From positions 1-11,323 of the forward strand of contig URFB01000023.1 of NCBI GenBank assembly GCA_900547045.1: a DNA stretch of 11,323 nucleotides. The letters are read 5' to 3'. This document shows, piece by piece, positions 1 through 6,188 of the stretch. The DNA comes from an uncultured Mollicutes bacterium. GTDB lineage: Bacteria; Bacillota_I; Bacilli_A; Acholeplasmatales; Anaeroplasmataceae. The notes beneath the pieces are model-generated. The model worked only from the letters and a program-made list of their open reading frames with translations. It had not been told where the DNA came from and did no database searches. How positions within the stretch are numbered: the stretch's first letter is position 1; every line of letters starts with the position of its first letter. The position numbers were made by a program, and so were the translations under genes.

Positions 1-581
1 GTACTAAAAATTTTAAAAATGAAGATTTTGATAGTTATCGAAATAATCTTTTAGGATTAGTTTTTCAAAATTATAATCTTATAAATCATTTATCAGTATT
101 AGAAAATGTAGAACTTCCTTTAAAATTAGCTAATGTAGATTATAAAAAAAGAAAAGAATTAGCATTATTATCTTTAAAGAAAGTAAATTTAGAAAATCAT
201 ATCTATAAAAAACCTAATGAATTATCCGGAGGAGAAAGGCAAAGAGTAGCAATTGCTCGTGCTATTGTTAATAATCCTAAGATTATAACTTTAGATGAAC
301 CAACTGGGGCATTAGATTCTAAAACAAGTATAGAAATAATGGAATTAATAAAAGAAATATCAAAAGATAAATTAGTAATTATGGTAACACATAATCCTGA
401 TTTAGCTAACAAATATTCAACAAGAATAATCCAACTTCTCGATGGAAAAGTTATCGAAGATAGCAATCCATATTCTGAAGAAGAAGAGAAAAAAGAATAT
501 CAAAATCAAACAATAAAAGAAGAAGATATAAAAAAAGAAAAAGCTAAAAATAATTTTAGCTCTTACTTCTTTTCTTTATGA
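1..581 (+). pseudogene. ABC transporter ATP-binding domain, 5' cut by window edge, probably 3'-truncated (permease half missing)
   Basis: The frame is open from base 3 (first full codon) to a TGA at 579-581, giving 192 visible residues; Walker A lies outside the window. Seen in order: Q-loop (VFQNYNL, about residues 20-26), ABC signature LSGGERQRVAIARAI (bases 222-266), Walker B with catalytic Glu (IITLDEPTGALD, from base 282) and H-loop (VTHN). This is the LolD/MacB/FtsE type that powers export or lipoprotein-handling permeases at the cytoplasmic membrane. After the nucleotide-binding domain comes DGKVIEDSNPY and a Glu/Lys-rich linker. From memory, such a linker in Firmicutes ATPase-permease fusions leads into an FtsX-like permease; here it stops after about 35 residues, the last ones encoded antisense to the rpmG terminator and rpmG. 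G+C is 24% over 1-540, well below the rest. It is either a broken gene or a stand-alone ATPase with an odd tail; the ATPase call is secure, the truncation an inference. Confidence 0.75.
529..561 (-). terminator. Rho-independent terminator of rpmG, inside the ABC reading frame
   Basis: A perfect 8-bp inverted repeat, AGCTAAAA (542-549) and TTTTAGCT (554-561), has a 4-nt loop. Read on the minus strand it is followed by TTTTTCTTTTTTTATA. It starts two bases past the rpmG stop codon. The same bases encode part of the tail of the plus-strand ABC frame. The stem is AT-rich, so its strength is uncertain, but position and U-tract fit well. Confidence 0.7.
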
Positions 582-712
582 ATTGTGTGCTTGCGGCAAC
601 GAGGACAATACTTCTTGAACTCAATTCTTTCAGGATTAAGTCTCTTATTCTTGTCAGTGTAGTAGTTTTCTTCTTTACATTCTTCGCAAACTAATCTTAC
701 TAAATCACGCAT
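563..712 (-). CDS. rpmG: 50S ribosomal protein L33 (bL33), zinc-ribbon form
   Basis: A 49-residue basic protein, the usual L33 length, starting MRDLVRLVCEEC and ending in HTIHKEKK. It belongs to the large ribosomal subunit, near the E-site. Two CxxC pairs (C9/C12 and C36/C39) form the Zn-ribbon, so this is the zinc-binding (C+) paralogue. The ATG at 712 follows an AGGTGG Shine-Dalgarno about 8 nt upstream. The gene stands alone: it has its own promoter (786-814) and terminator (529-561), and secE and nusG, frequent neighbours of rpmG, do not follow it. Its last 19 bases overlap the convergent ABC frame antisense. Codon use is richer in C-ending codons than nearby genes (TGC, CGC, TAC, GAC), as expected for a highly expressed ribosomal gene. 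Confidence 0.95.
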   Translation of the reverse strand: MRDLVRLVCEECKEENYYTDKNKRLNPERIEFKKYCPRCRKHTIHKEKK

Positions 713-785
713 CTTATTTCCCACCTGTCTATAATAAATTCACGCAAAAAGCCTAAAAAAGGCATATTGAAAATACGCTATTTTA

Positions 786-814
786 ATTATAGCCTGTTTT
801 TATAATTTTAGCAA
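786..814 (-). promoter_or_regulatory. Sigma-A-type promoter for rpmG
   Basis: On the minus strand, TTGCTA (-35, plus 809-814) and a perfect TATAAT (-10, plus 786-791) are separated by exactly 17 bases. Transcription would start near 779, giving a leader of about 67 nt before the rpmG ATG. That leader holds a short GCCT/AGGC hairpin (751-763) followed by five U. No other minus-strand pair in this gap is as good. Confidence 0.65.
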
Positions 815-854
815 GATTTTTTTCATATTTTATGTTATAATTTTTGAAGGTGAT
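801..854 (+). promoter_or_regulatory. Candidate ispG promoter elements and ribosome binding site
   Basis: Two plus-strand TATAAT hexamers occur before ispG. One is at 801-806. The other is at 836-841, preceded by TG one base away, making an extended -10 (TGTTATAAT). Neither has a good TTGACA-like -35. The second would start RNA near 848, inside the ribosome binding site, so the first gives a more normal leader; I cannot choose firmly. The binding site GAAGGTGAT (846-854) is near-consensus and ends 4 nt before the ATG at 859. The 801 hexamer lies inside the rpmG promoter spacer, so the two divergent promoters would overlap. Confidence 0.4.
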
Positions 855-858
855 ATAA

Positions 859-1896
859 ATGTATTTAAGAAATCAAACGAATTCATGTAAGATTGGAAAT
901 TTAACCCTTGGTGGAAATGACAGGGTTTATATCCAATCTATGACTAATACAAGAACAGCTGATGTTGAGGCTACCATAAAACAAATTAATAAGCTTGAGG
1001 AGGCCGGCTGTGATATTATAAGGGTTGCCTGCCTTAATATGGATGATGCAAAAGCGATTAGCCAAATAAAAAAGGGTATTCATATTCCACTTGTGGCAGA
1101 TATTCATTTTGATCCTAATCTAGCTATTGAAGCGATTAAGCAGGGGGTCAATAAAATCCGTCTTAATCCAGGAAATATTTCAAATAAAGAAAAAATCAAA
1201 GAAATTGTGGCCCTAGCTAAGGAGCATAATGTTGCGATAAGAATTGGCGTTAATGGTGGTTCTCTTCCTAAGGGAATGGAACTTAATGCTAAAAATATGA
1301 TTGAGGCCTGCAAGATGCATACCTCTATTTTAGAGGAGCTTGACTTTCATAATATTGTAATTTCCCTAAAGGCTTCTAATGTTAAGCTTTGTAAGGAGGC
1401 TTATGAGCTAGCTGCTAAGACCTTCCCATATCCCCTTCATGTAGGAATTACGGAGGCTGGTACGACATTCTCAGGCTTAATTAAGTCTGCCATTGGTATT
1501 TCTTCTATATTATCATTAGGAATTGGAAATACCATTAGAGTTTCTCTTACTGATGATCCTATTTATGAAATTAGAGCTGCCAAAGAAATTCTTAAAAATT
1601 TAAATTTAATTGATCATACTCCTATTTTCACCTCTTGTCCAACCTGTGGTAGAACCCAATATAACATGATTCCAATCGCTAAGGAAATTGAAAATTATCT
1701 TTATACTGTAAAAAAGGATATTCATGTAGCCGTTATGGGCTGTGTTGTAAATGGTCCTGGTGAGGCTAAGGAAGCTGATTTAGGTGTTGCCGGCGGAATT
1801 GGTGAGGCCCTATTATTTAAAAAGGGTGAGGTTGTAAGAAAGATTAAAGAGGAGGAAATCGTCAAGGAGCTTATTAAGGAAATTGACGCATTCTAA
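859..1896 (+). CDS. ispG: 4-hydroxy-3-methylbut-2-en-1-yl diphosphate synthase (IspG/GcpE)
   Basis: This cytosolic [4Fe-4S] enzyme of the MEP isoprenoid pathway reductively opens methylerythritol cyclodiphosphate to HMBPP, the substrate of IspH. The 345-residue product has the bacterial two-domain layout. An N-terminal TIM barrel (about 1-245) contains IQSMTNT, the VADIHFDP strand and the LNPGN turn. The C-terminal cluster domain contains CPTCGRT (C260, C263) and VMGCVVNGPGEA (C295, E302). These correspond to C270, C273, C305 and E312 of the E. coli protein, so all cluster ligands are present. The length is slightly below E. coli (372). The ATG at 859 has a near-consensus Shine-Dalgarno at 846-854. 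It is monocistronic, closed by a strong terminator at 1898-1928. Its Glu codons show an unusual dependence on the next base (see findings). Confidence 0.97.
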   Translation: MYLRNQTNSCKIGNLTLGGNDRVYIQSMTNTRTADVEATIKQINKLEEAGCDIIRVACLNMDDAKAISQIKKGIHIPLVADIHFDPNLAIEAIKQGVNKIRLNPGNISNKEKIKEIVALAKEHNVAIRIGVNGGSLPKGMELNAKNMIEACKMHTSILEELDFHNIVISLKASNVKLCKEAYELAAKTFPYPLHVGITEAGTTFSGLIKSAIGISSILSLGIGNTIRVSLTDDPIYEIRAAKEILKNLNLIDHTPIFTSCPTCGRTQYNMIPIAKEIENYLYTVKKDIHVAVMGCVVNGPGEAKEADLGVAGGIGEALLFKKGEVVRKIKEEEIVKELIKEIDAF

Positions 1897-1897
1897 T

Positions 1898-1928
1898 AAA
1901 AAAACTAGCTTTTTAGGCTAGTTTTTTT
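1898..1928. terminator. Bidirectional Rho-independent terminator between ispG and the minus-strand operon
   Basis: A 12-bp perfect stem, AAAAAAACTAGC (1898-1909) pairing with GCTAGTTTTTTT (1917-1928), has a 7-nt loop. The A-tract and T-tract flank a CTAGC/GCTAG core, so the hairpin ends in a U-run in both directions. It begins one base after the ispG stop. It also contains the TAG stop codon (1918-1920) of the converging acetyltransferase gene, so it ends both transcripts. Confidence 0.9.
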
Positions 1929-2694
1929 CATATTCAATCCAATCCTCTTTCGTAATTGTACCATCGACAATGACCTCAGGATCTTTCCTTAGGACATATC
2001 TTATAAGCTTAAAGCATTCTCTAGTATTAATAAGTAACGCTTTAGCAGAACCAAATTTATATTCCTTCATAATGCTAAAATAACTTAAAGCCTCATCAAG
2101 CTTTACAAAATCCTCAGAAATATGAGGTTGATTAGGATTATAATGCTTACGCATATAGGAATCTAATATTTTTCCATCCTTATTAATTAAAAGATGCATC
2201 GGCTTAGCTGACAGGCGATTAGGTATATTTAATACCTCCTCAACGCTGTGAATGAAGGTATTTCTTTCATTTCCAACACCTAGTAATAAAACATAGCCAT
2301 TAAATTCTCTTAGCTTATCATAGGCTCCCCCTGGTTGGCATGGAGTGGTATTATATTCCTCATCTTTTAAAATTTGATAAGAATCTTTTCCTATTCCCGC
2401 GATACTATGTGTAGGATGATATGATCTTATAACTCCTTCTCTTTTTAGAAATAAATTAGGAATAATTCCTAAATTTGATTCCATTTTAATATCAAATAAA
2501 GGATTTTCATCATTAACTATCTTCCAGGTATGCGTAGGAATTAAAAGTGTTCCCTTTCGAAAATAGCTCATTAAAGAGTCAATAATATCATTAGCATCAT
2601 AAGCTATGGCCTTACATGAGGAATGAACTAAAATAGCTTCATCGCCCTGTAGGCCCATATGGGCTAGGTCATCAATTAAATTATTAAGCTTCAT
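1918..2694 (-). CDS. AAC(3)-family (Antibiotic_NAT) N-acetyltransferase, substrate unknown
   Basis: The product (258 residues from the ATG at 2694, 259 from the one at 2697) matches the acetyl-CoA-dependent AAC(3)/YokD family along its length. Seen, in 259-residue numbering: LVHSS at 23-27, LLIPTHTW at 51-58, the hallmark RSYHPTHSIAGIG at 91-103, the PGGAYDKL turn at 122-129, and TFIHSVEE at 147-154 carrying the conserved His and acidic residues. Members acetylate the 3-amino group of 2-deoxystreptamine aminoglycosides, but many chromosomal ones such as Bacillus YokD have no proven drug role. The AGGAG site (2701-2705) is 3 nt from the first ATG and 6 nt from the second, so I favour 2694. It overlaps the end of the upstream membrane-protein gene by 11 nt and is last in the operon. 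The fold is secure; antibiotic resistance is not shown. Confidence 0.88.
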   Translation of the reverse strand: MKLNNLIDDLAHMGLQGDEAILVHSSCKAIAYDANDIIDSLMSYFRKGTLLIPTHTWKIVNDENPLFDIKMESNLGIIPNLFLKREGVIRSYHPTHSIAGIGKDSYQILKDEEYNTTPCQPGGAYDKLREFNGYVLLLGVGNERNTFIHSVEEVLNIPNRLSAKPMHLLINKDGKILDSYMRKHYNPNQPHISEDFVKLDEALSYFSIMKEYKFGSAKALLINTRECFKLIRYVLRKDPEVIVDGTITKEDWIEYEKN

Positions 2695-3439
2695 CATATT
2701 CTCCTAATAAGCATTTTATTTTATTAAAATGATATTCCGTCATTTTAAGTACAAGCTTTTCTTTGCCATCAACAATTATTTCATAATTGAAAGCTGATTC
2801 ATAAAGGCCCATTTTATTTCTTGTAATATTAGTATCGCTATAATCAAAGAAGGGATCCTTAAAGGTTAGCTTATCGCTTGTTTTTCTAATTATTAGCTTA
2901 TCAAGCCTTATTTCATAAATATATGAACCATCACAAAATGCTAAATAATCCTTTTTAGGATAGAAATGGCAATCTAAAAAGAGCTGATTCTTCTCATATT
3001 TAATAATAAAGCCCGATGTAATAATTTTATCAGTACCAATAATAGTTGCGTATTCCTCATCGGTAATTTGAATAGCCTCCTTTTGAAGCTTAAGACGATT
3101 CTTACCCTCTATATTGGCCTTATAGGTATAATAAATCATGCCAATAAAGCCAATTACTGCAAATACAAGGCCAACAATAAAAAAGCCTATATTAAGCTTA
3201 AAGCCATCTGATTTAATACGACTTGAAAAATATAGCAGTAAAATAGCGCCAATTGCTAGAATAATATATGAAGCAGTTGATTTTTTACGGTATTTATTAT
3301 AGCTATAATCCTTAGCTATATCCTTAACATTCTTCATGTTTCTTTCAAAAAGCTCATTTACCTTTTTGCTGACATCCTGCTTAATAAATTCATCAGATGC
3401 CATTTTATTATTTTCTAAAAGTTCAAAAAAGTCGGTCAT
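2684..3439 (-). CDS. Uncharacterised membrane protein with two predicted helices
   Basis: A 251-residue protein I do not recognise. Residues 1-52 are charged and probably helical (many Lys/Glu/Asp). Two hydrophobic segments follow, about 56-71 (YIILAIGAILLLYF) and 84-105 (IGFFIVGLVFAVIGFIGMIYYT), separated by a short loop with RIKSDG. The remaining 145 residues are soluble and rich in alternating hydrophobic strands (IIKYEKNQLFLDCHF, YIYEIRLDKLIIRK). This resembles a beta-rich PH-like domain, as in YcxB/bPH-type membrane proteins, but that is only a guess from pattern. There is no signal peptide or cleavage site; a helical hairpin with both ends in the cytoplasm is plausible. The ATG at 3439 has AGGAG at 3445-3449, overlapping the TAG of the ABC-F gene. 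Its end overlaps the acetyltransferase start, which argues for coupled expression. Confidence 0.8.
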   Translation of the reverse strand: MTDFFELLENNKMASDEFIKQDVSKKVNELFERNMKNVKDIAKDYSYNKYRKKSTASYIILAIGAILLLYFSSRIKSDGFKLNIGFFIVGLVFAVIGFIGMIYYTYKANIEGKNRLKLQKEAIQITDEEYATIIGTDKIITSGFIIKYEKNQLFLDCHFYPKKDYLAFCDGSYIYEIRLDKLIIRKTSDKLTFKDPFFDYSDTNITRNKMGLYESAFNYEIIVDGKEKLVLKMTEYHFNKIKCLLGEYDEA

Positions 3440-3447
3440 ATTATCTC

Positions 3448-4983
3448 CTATTCAAAATTAATTTCATAATCTAGAAGTCCATCATAAAAATCGCGCTCAT
3501 GGCTTACAAGAATAACGGAACCAGGAAAATTATCAATTGCTTCATATAAGGCTTCCTTAGTTGCCTTATCAAGATGATTGGTTGGCTCATCAAGGATTAA
3601 AATATTACTTTTCTTCATTGTCATTAGAGCAATTCTTACACGGGTTTGTTCTCCCCCTGAGCATTCATTAAGCCTCTTTAGCGCTAAATCCCCCTTAATA
3701 CCTAAGGGTGCAAGTACACTTCTTAGCTCACCATCGGTTTTAAGAGGATAGAATTCTCTTAAATAGGATACAGCTGTTTCATCAGGAGCAAATTCATGCT
3801 CCTGCGTGAAAAAGTTAATATCAGCTGAATTATTAAATTTATATTCCCCCGAGATAGCCTTAAGGCTTCCCATAATTGTTTTTAAAAGGGTCGATTTACC
3901 TACACCATTATGTCCTAAAATAGCTACCTTTTCATTATGCTTAATTAATAAATTTAAAGGCTCAAGCAAAGGCTTATCATAGCCGATTACTAAATCAGTT
4001 AGCTTTAAAACCTCTTGACCTAAATTACGTGAGAAAGGAAAATTAATTTTTATTTGTAATTCACCCTGAGGCTTATCTAGAACCTCAAGCTTATCTAGGA
4101 CCTTAACTCTTTGCTTAGCTGCTCTTGATGAGGTCGCTCTTACAATATGAGCGGCGATAAATTCCTTAGTTTGCTTAATAAATTTTTGTTGATTTTCATA
4201 TTCACGCATATAATGCTCATTACGTAAATCTCTTTCCTTTAAATAAAAATCATAATTTCCCTTATAACGAGTCATGACTTTGTTTTCAAGTGCGTAGACA
4301 ACATTACAAATTTGGCTTGCAAATTCCTTATCATGGGATACTACCACAAAGGCGCCCTTATAGGAATTTAAATATTTAATTAGCCATTCAATATGCTCTC
4401 TATCAAGGAAGTTAGTCGGCTCGTCCATTAATAAAACATCATGATCCTCAAGAAGCATCTTAGCTAAATAAACCTTAGCTCTTTGTCCTCCTGACAAATT
4501 GGAAAGATTTGTATCCATTCCATATGCTGAAATTCCTAAACCATTTATGATATTACCAATGGTTGAGTTTACAGCATAGAAATTTTCTCTTTCAAGCTCA
4601 TCAGAGATGCTTTGAGCACGATTCATAATTTTTTCATAATCCTCTTCTCTTGCCGTTGCAAGGGATTCATAATAATCATTCATTTGCTTCTCTTTCTTAA
4701 AAAGAGGCTCAAATACACCATATAAATAGCTTGAAATGGGTTGATCCTTTTGAACCTTAAGCTGTTGGTCTAGATAAGAAAAGGTAATATGAGGCGTCCA
4801 TTCAACCTTACCACTATCAGGAATAATATTTTTAGCAATTATATTTAAAAATGTTGATTTGCCACAGCCATTAGGACCAACAATTACAATGTGATCACCA
4901 TCAAGGATTCTAAATTCAACATTATTATATAATTCCTTATCCGTATATCTAAATTTTAAATTTGAAACCTCAAGTAAAGACAT
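3448..4983 (-). CDS. ABC-F family ATPase (ribosome-associated, no membrane domain)
   Basis: A 511-residue protein with two ABC ATPase domains in tandem and no transmembrane segment, the ABC-F layout. Domain 1: Walker A GPNGCGKS (36-43), signature LSGGQ (163-167), Walker B LLMDE (184-188), switch His217. Linker about 235-325, charged, with RATSSRAAKQRVK typical of the ABC-F arm that reaches the tRNA P site. Domain 2: Walker A GHNGVGKS (357-364), signature CSGGE (441-445, Cys for the usual Leu), Walker B LILDE (462-466), His495. Both catalytic Glu residues are present. ABC-F proteins act on ribosomes, as translation factors or antibiotic-protection proteins; which one cannot be read here. I chose the ATG at 4983 over the in-frame GTG at 4998, because that GTG is part of the AGGTGAGG site (4993-5000), which is well placed for 4983. 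It starts 1 nt after tgt. Confidence 0.92.
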   Translation of the reverse strand: MSLLEVSNLKFRYTDKELYNNVEFRILDGDHIVIVGPNGCGKSTFLNIIAKNIIPDSGKVEWTPHITFSYLDQQLKVQKDQPISSYLYGVFEPLFKKEKQMNDYYESLATAREEDYEKIMNRAQSISDELERENFYAVNSTIGNIINGLGISAYGMDTNLSNLSGGQRAKVYLAKMLLEDHDVLLMDEPTNFLDREHIEWLIKYLNSYKGAFVVVSHDKEFASQICNVVYALENKVMTRYKGNYDFYLKERDLRNEHYMREYENQQKFIKQTKEFIAAHIVRATSSRAAKQRVKVLDKLEVLDKPQGELQIKINFPFSRNLGQEVLKLTDLVIGYDKPLLEPLNLLIKHNEKVAILGHNGVGKSTLLKTIMGSLKAISGEYKFNNSADINFFTQEHEFAPDETAVSYLREFYPLKTDGELRSVLAPLGIKGDLALKRLNECSGGEQTRVRIALMTMKKSNILILDEPTNHLDKATKEALYEAIDNFPGSVILVSHERDFYDGLLDYEINFE

Positions 4984-4984
4984 C

Positions 4985-6187
4985 TTATTTTTCCTCACCT
5001 GTAATTTTAATTTGGTCCTTAAGCTTCATAGTACCCTCATTAACCTTACCAGACATAATATCCTCAAGTGGTGCAAAGCCATATTCCTTGAAGAATTCCT
5101 CTTGGAAATCCTTAAGCCTATCCTCTTGAATAGCACGTCTTACATCTGCCATTAGGCTCTTTAAGAAATATAGGTTATGATATGATAAAAGTCTCATGCC
5201 TAAAATTTCTTCGGCTTTAATTAGGTGGTGAATGTAGCTTCTTGTATATTTCTTACAAACGTAGCAATCACATTTATCATCAAGTGGAATAAACGATGCA
5301 TAATGAGCTTTATTCTTAAGTAAAAGCTTACCCTTATGAGTTAGGGCTGTCCCATGACGTGCAATACGAGTGGCTGCTACACAGTCAAACATATCAACAC
5401 CCATCATCGCTCCAACAACTAAATCATCAGGAGAGCCTACCCCCATTAAATAACGAGGCTTATTAGCAGGAAGGACATCCTTCATGTAATTTAGAACCTC
5501 ATACATTTCCTTTTTAGATTCACCAACTGCAAGTCCACCAATAGAATAGCCTGGAAAATCAAGCTTTTCAAGCTCCTCAAGACAATGCTTTCTAATATCT
5601 AGGAAGGGACCTCCTTGGACAATACCAAATAAGGCCTGAGTATCCTTACACTTATGAGCGTCATAGCCTCTTTTGGCCCATCTTAAGGTACGCTCAACAC
5701 TATTTGCCATATATTCTTTTGATGCATGGAAGGGTGGACATTCATCAAAGCTCATGATGATATCTGCACCTAAATTATTTTGAATTCCAATTGAAATTTC
5801 GGGAGACATAAAAAGAGGTGCTCCTGATTTATGGTGTCTAAAATTTACTCCCTCTTCCGTGATTTTACGGATTTTAGCAAGACTGAAAACCTGGAAGCCG
5901 CCACTATCTGTTAAAAGAGCGTGGTCCCATTTCATAAAGCCTCTAATTCCTCCTGCCTGCTTAATTAGCTCATCACCAGGCTGAAGCCATAAATGGTAGG
6001 TATTTCCTAAAATTAAGCCATCAGAAACCTGTTCAATTTCCTCTGGTGTTAAGGTTTTTACTGTCGCTTTTGTACCAACAGGCATAAAAATAGGCGTTTC
6101 AAAATCTCCATGTGGAGTGTGAAGAATACCATATCTTGCACCAGTTTGCTTACAAACATGCTTTAGTTCATAGCTTATTGCACTCAT
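4985..6187 (-). CDS. tgt: tRNA-guanine transglycosylase (bacterial Tgt)
   Basis: Exchanges guanine-34 for preQ1 in tRNAs with GUN anticodons (Tyr, His, Asn, Asp), the step before QueA in queuosine synthesis. The 400-residue protein is a TIM barrel. Seen: GNTYHL (61-66), LLTDSGGFQVFS (91-102) with the active-site Asp94, MSFDEC (145-150) with Asp148, QGG (191-193) and GLAVGE (218-223) of the base pocket, and GVDMFDCV (263-270) with the nucleophile Asp268. The structural zinc site is CDCYVC plus His (C306, C308, C311, H337). The enzyme is about 20-30 residues longer than usual; the extra is a charged C-terminal tail (about 375-400). The ATG at 6187 has AAAGGAAG at 6193-6200. It is 1 nt from the gene before and 1 nt from the gene after. 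Confidence 0.97.
   Translation of the reverse strand: MSAISYELKHVCKQTGARYGILHTPHGDFETPIFMPVGTKATVKTLTPEEIEQVSDGLILGNTYHLWLQPGDELIKQAGGIRGFMKWDHALLTDSGGFQVFSLAKIRKITEEGVNFRHHKSGAPLFMSPEISIGIQNNLGADIIMSFDECPPFHASKEYMANSVERTLRWAKRGYDAHKCKDTQALFGIVQGGPFLDIRKHCLEELEKLDFPGYSIGGLAVGESKKEMYEVLNYMKDVLPANKPRYLMGVGSPDDLVVGAMMGVDMFDCVAATRIARHGTALTHKGKLLLKNKAHYASFIPLDDKCDCYVCKKYTRSYIHHLIKAEEILGMRLLSYHNLYFLKSLMADVRRAIQEDRLKDFQEEFFKEYGFAPLEDIMSGKVNEGTMKLKDQIKITGEEK
4993..5000 (-). promoter_or_regulatory. Ribosome binding site fixing the ABC-F start
   Basis: AGGTGAGG on the minus strand lies inside the last codons of tgt. Its GAGG core is 9 nt before the ATG at 4983. The alternative in-frame GTG start (4996-4998) is made from this same motif and would have no site of its own. 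Confidence 0.75.
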
Positions 6188-6188
6188 A

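Noticed and set aside
203..466. Antisense 87-codon open frame opposite the ABC ATPase
   Set aside because: It covers the signature and Walker B region of the real gene on the other strand; its hydrophobic look comes from the complement of AT-rich codons.
579..581. TGA read as tryptophan (Mollicutes code 4), extending the ABC gene
   Set aside because: The extension would be antisense rpmG and shows no permease features; all genes use TGG for Trp and are full length under the standard code. It is noted that the ABC frame is the only one here ending in TGA.
713..858. Zur operator or T-box before rpmG
   Set aside because: No Zur-like palindrome and no T-box core or specifier elements are visible; the gap holds only promoters and a weak 4-bp hairpin.
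901..1313. Antisense open frames within ispG (68 and 69 codons)
   Set aside because: They lie opposite a clearly conserved gene, have no family resemblance or convincing ribosome binding sites, and are shadows of ispG codons.
1918..4983. Defence or resistance island formed by ABC-F, membrane protein and acetyltransferase
   Set aside because: There are no mobile-element marks, the codon context is native, and the operon is continuous with housekeeping genes; kept only as a low-key finding.
4996..4998. GTG start for the ABC-F gene adding five residues (MRKNK)
   Set aside because: The GTG is part of the AGGTGAGG binding site and overlaps tgt; the ATG at 4983 is correctly spaced and gives the usual N-terminus.
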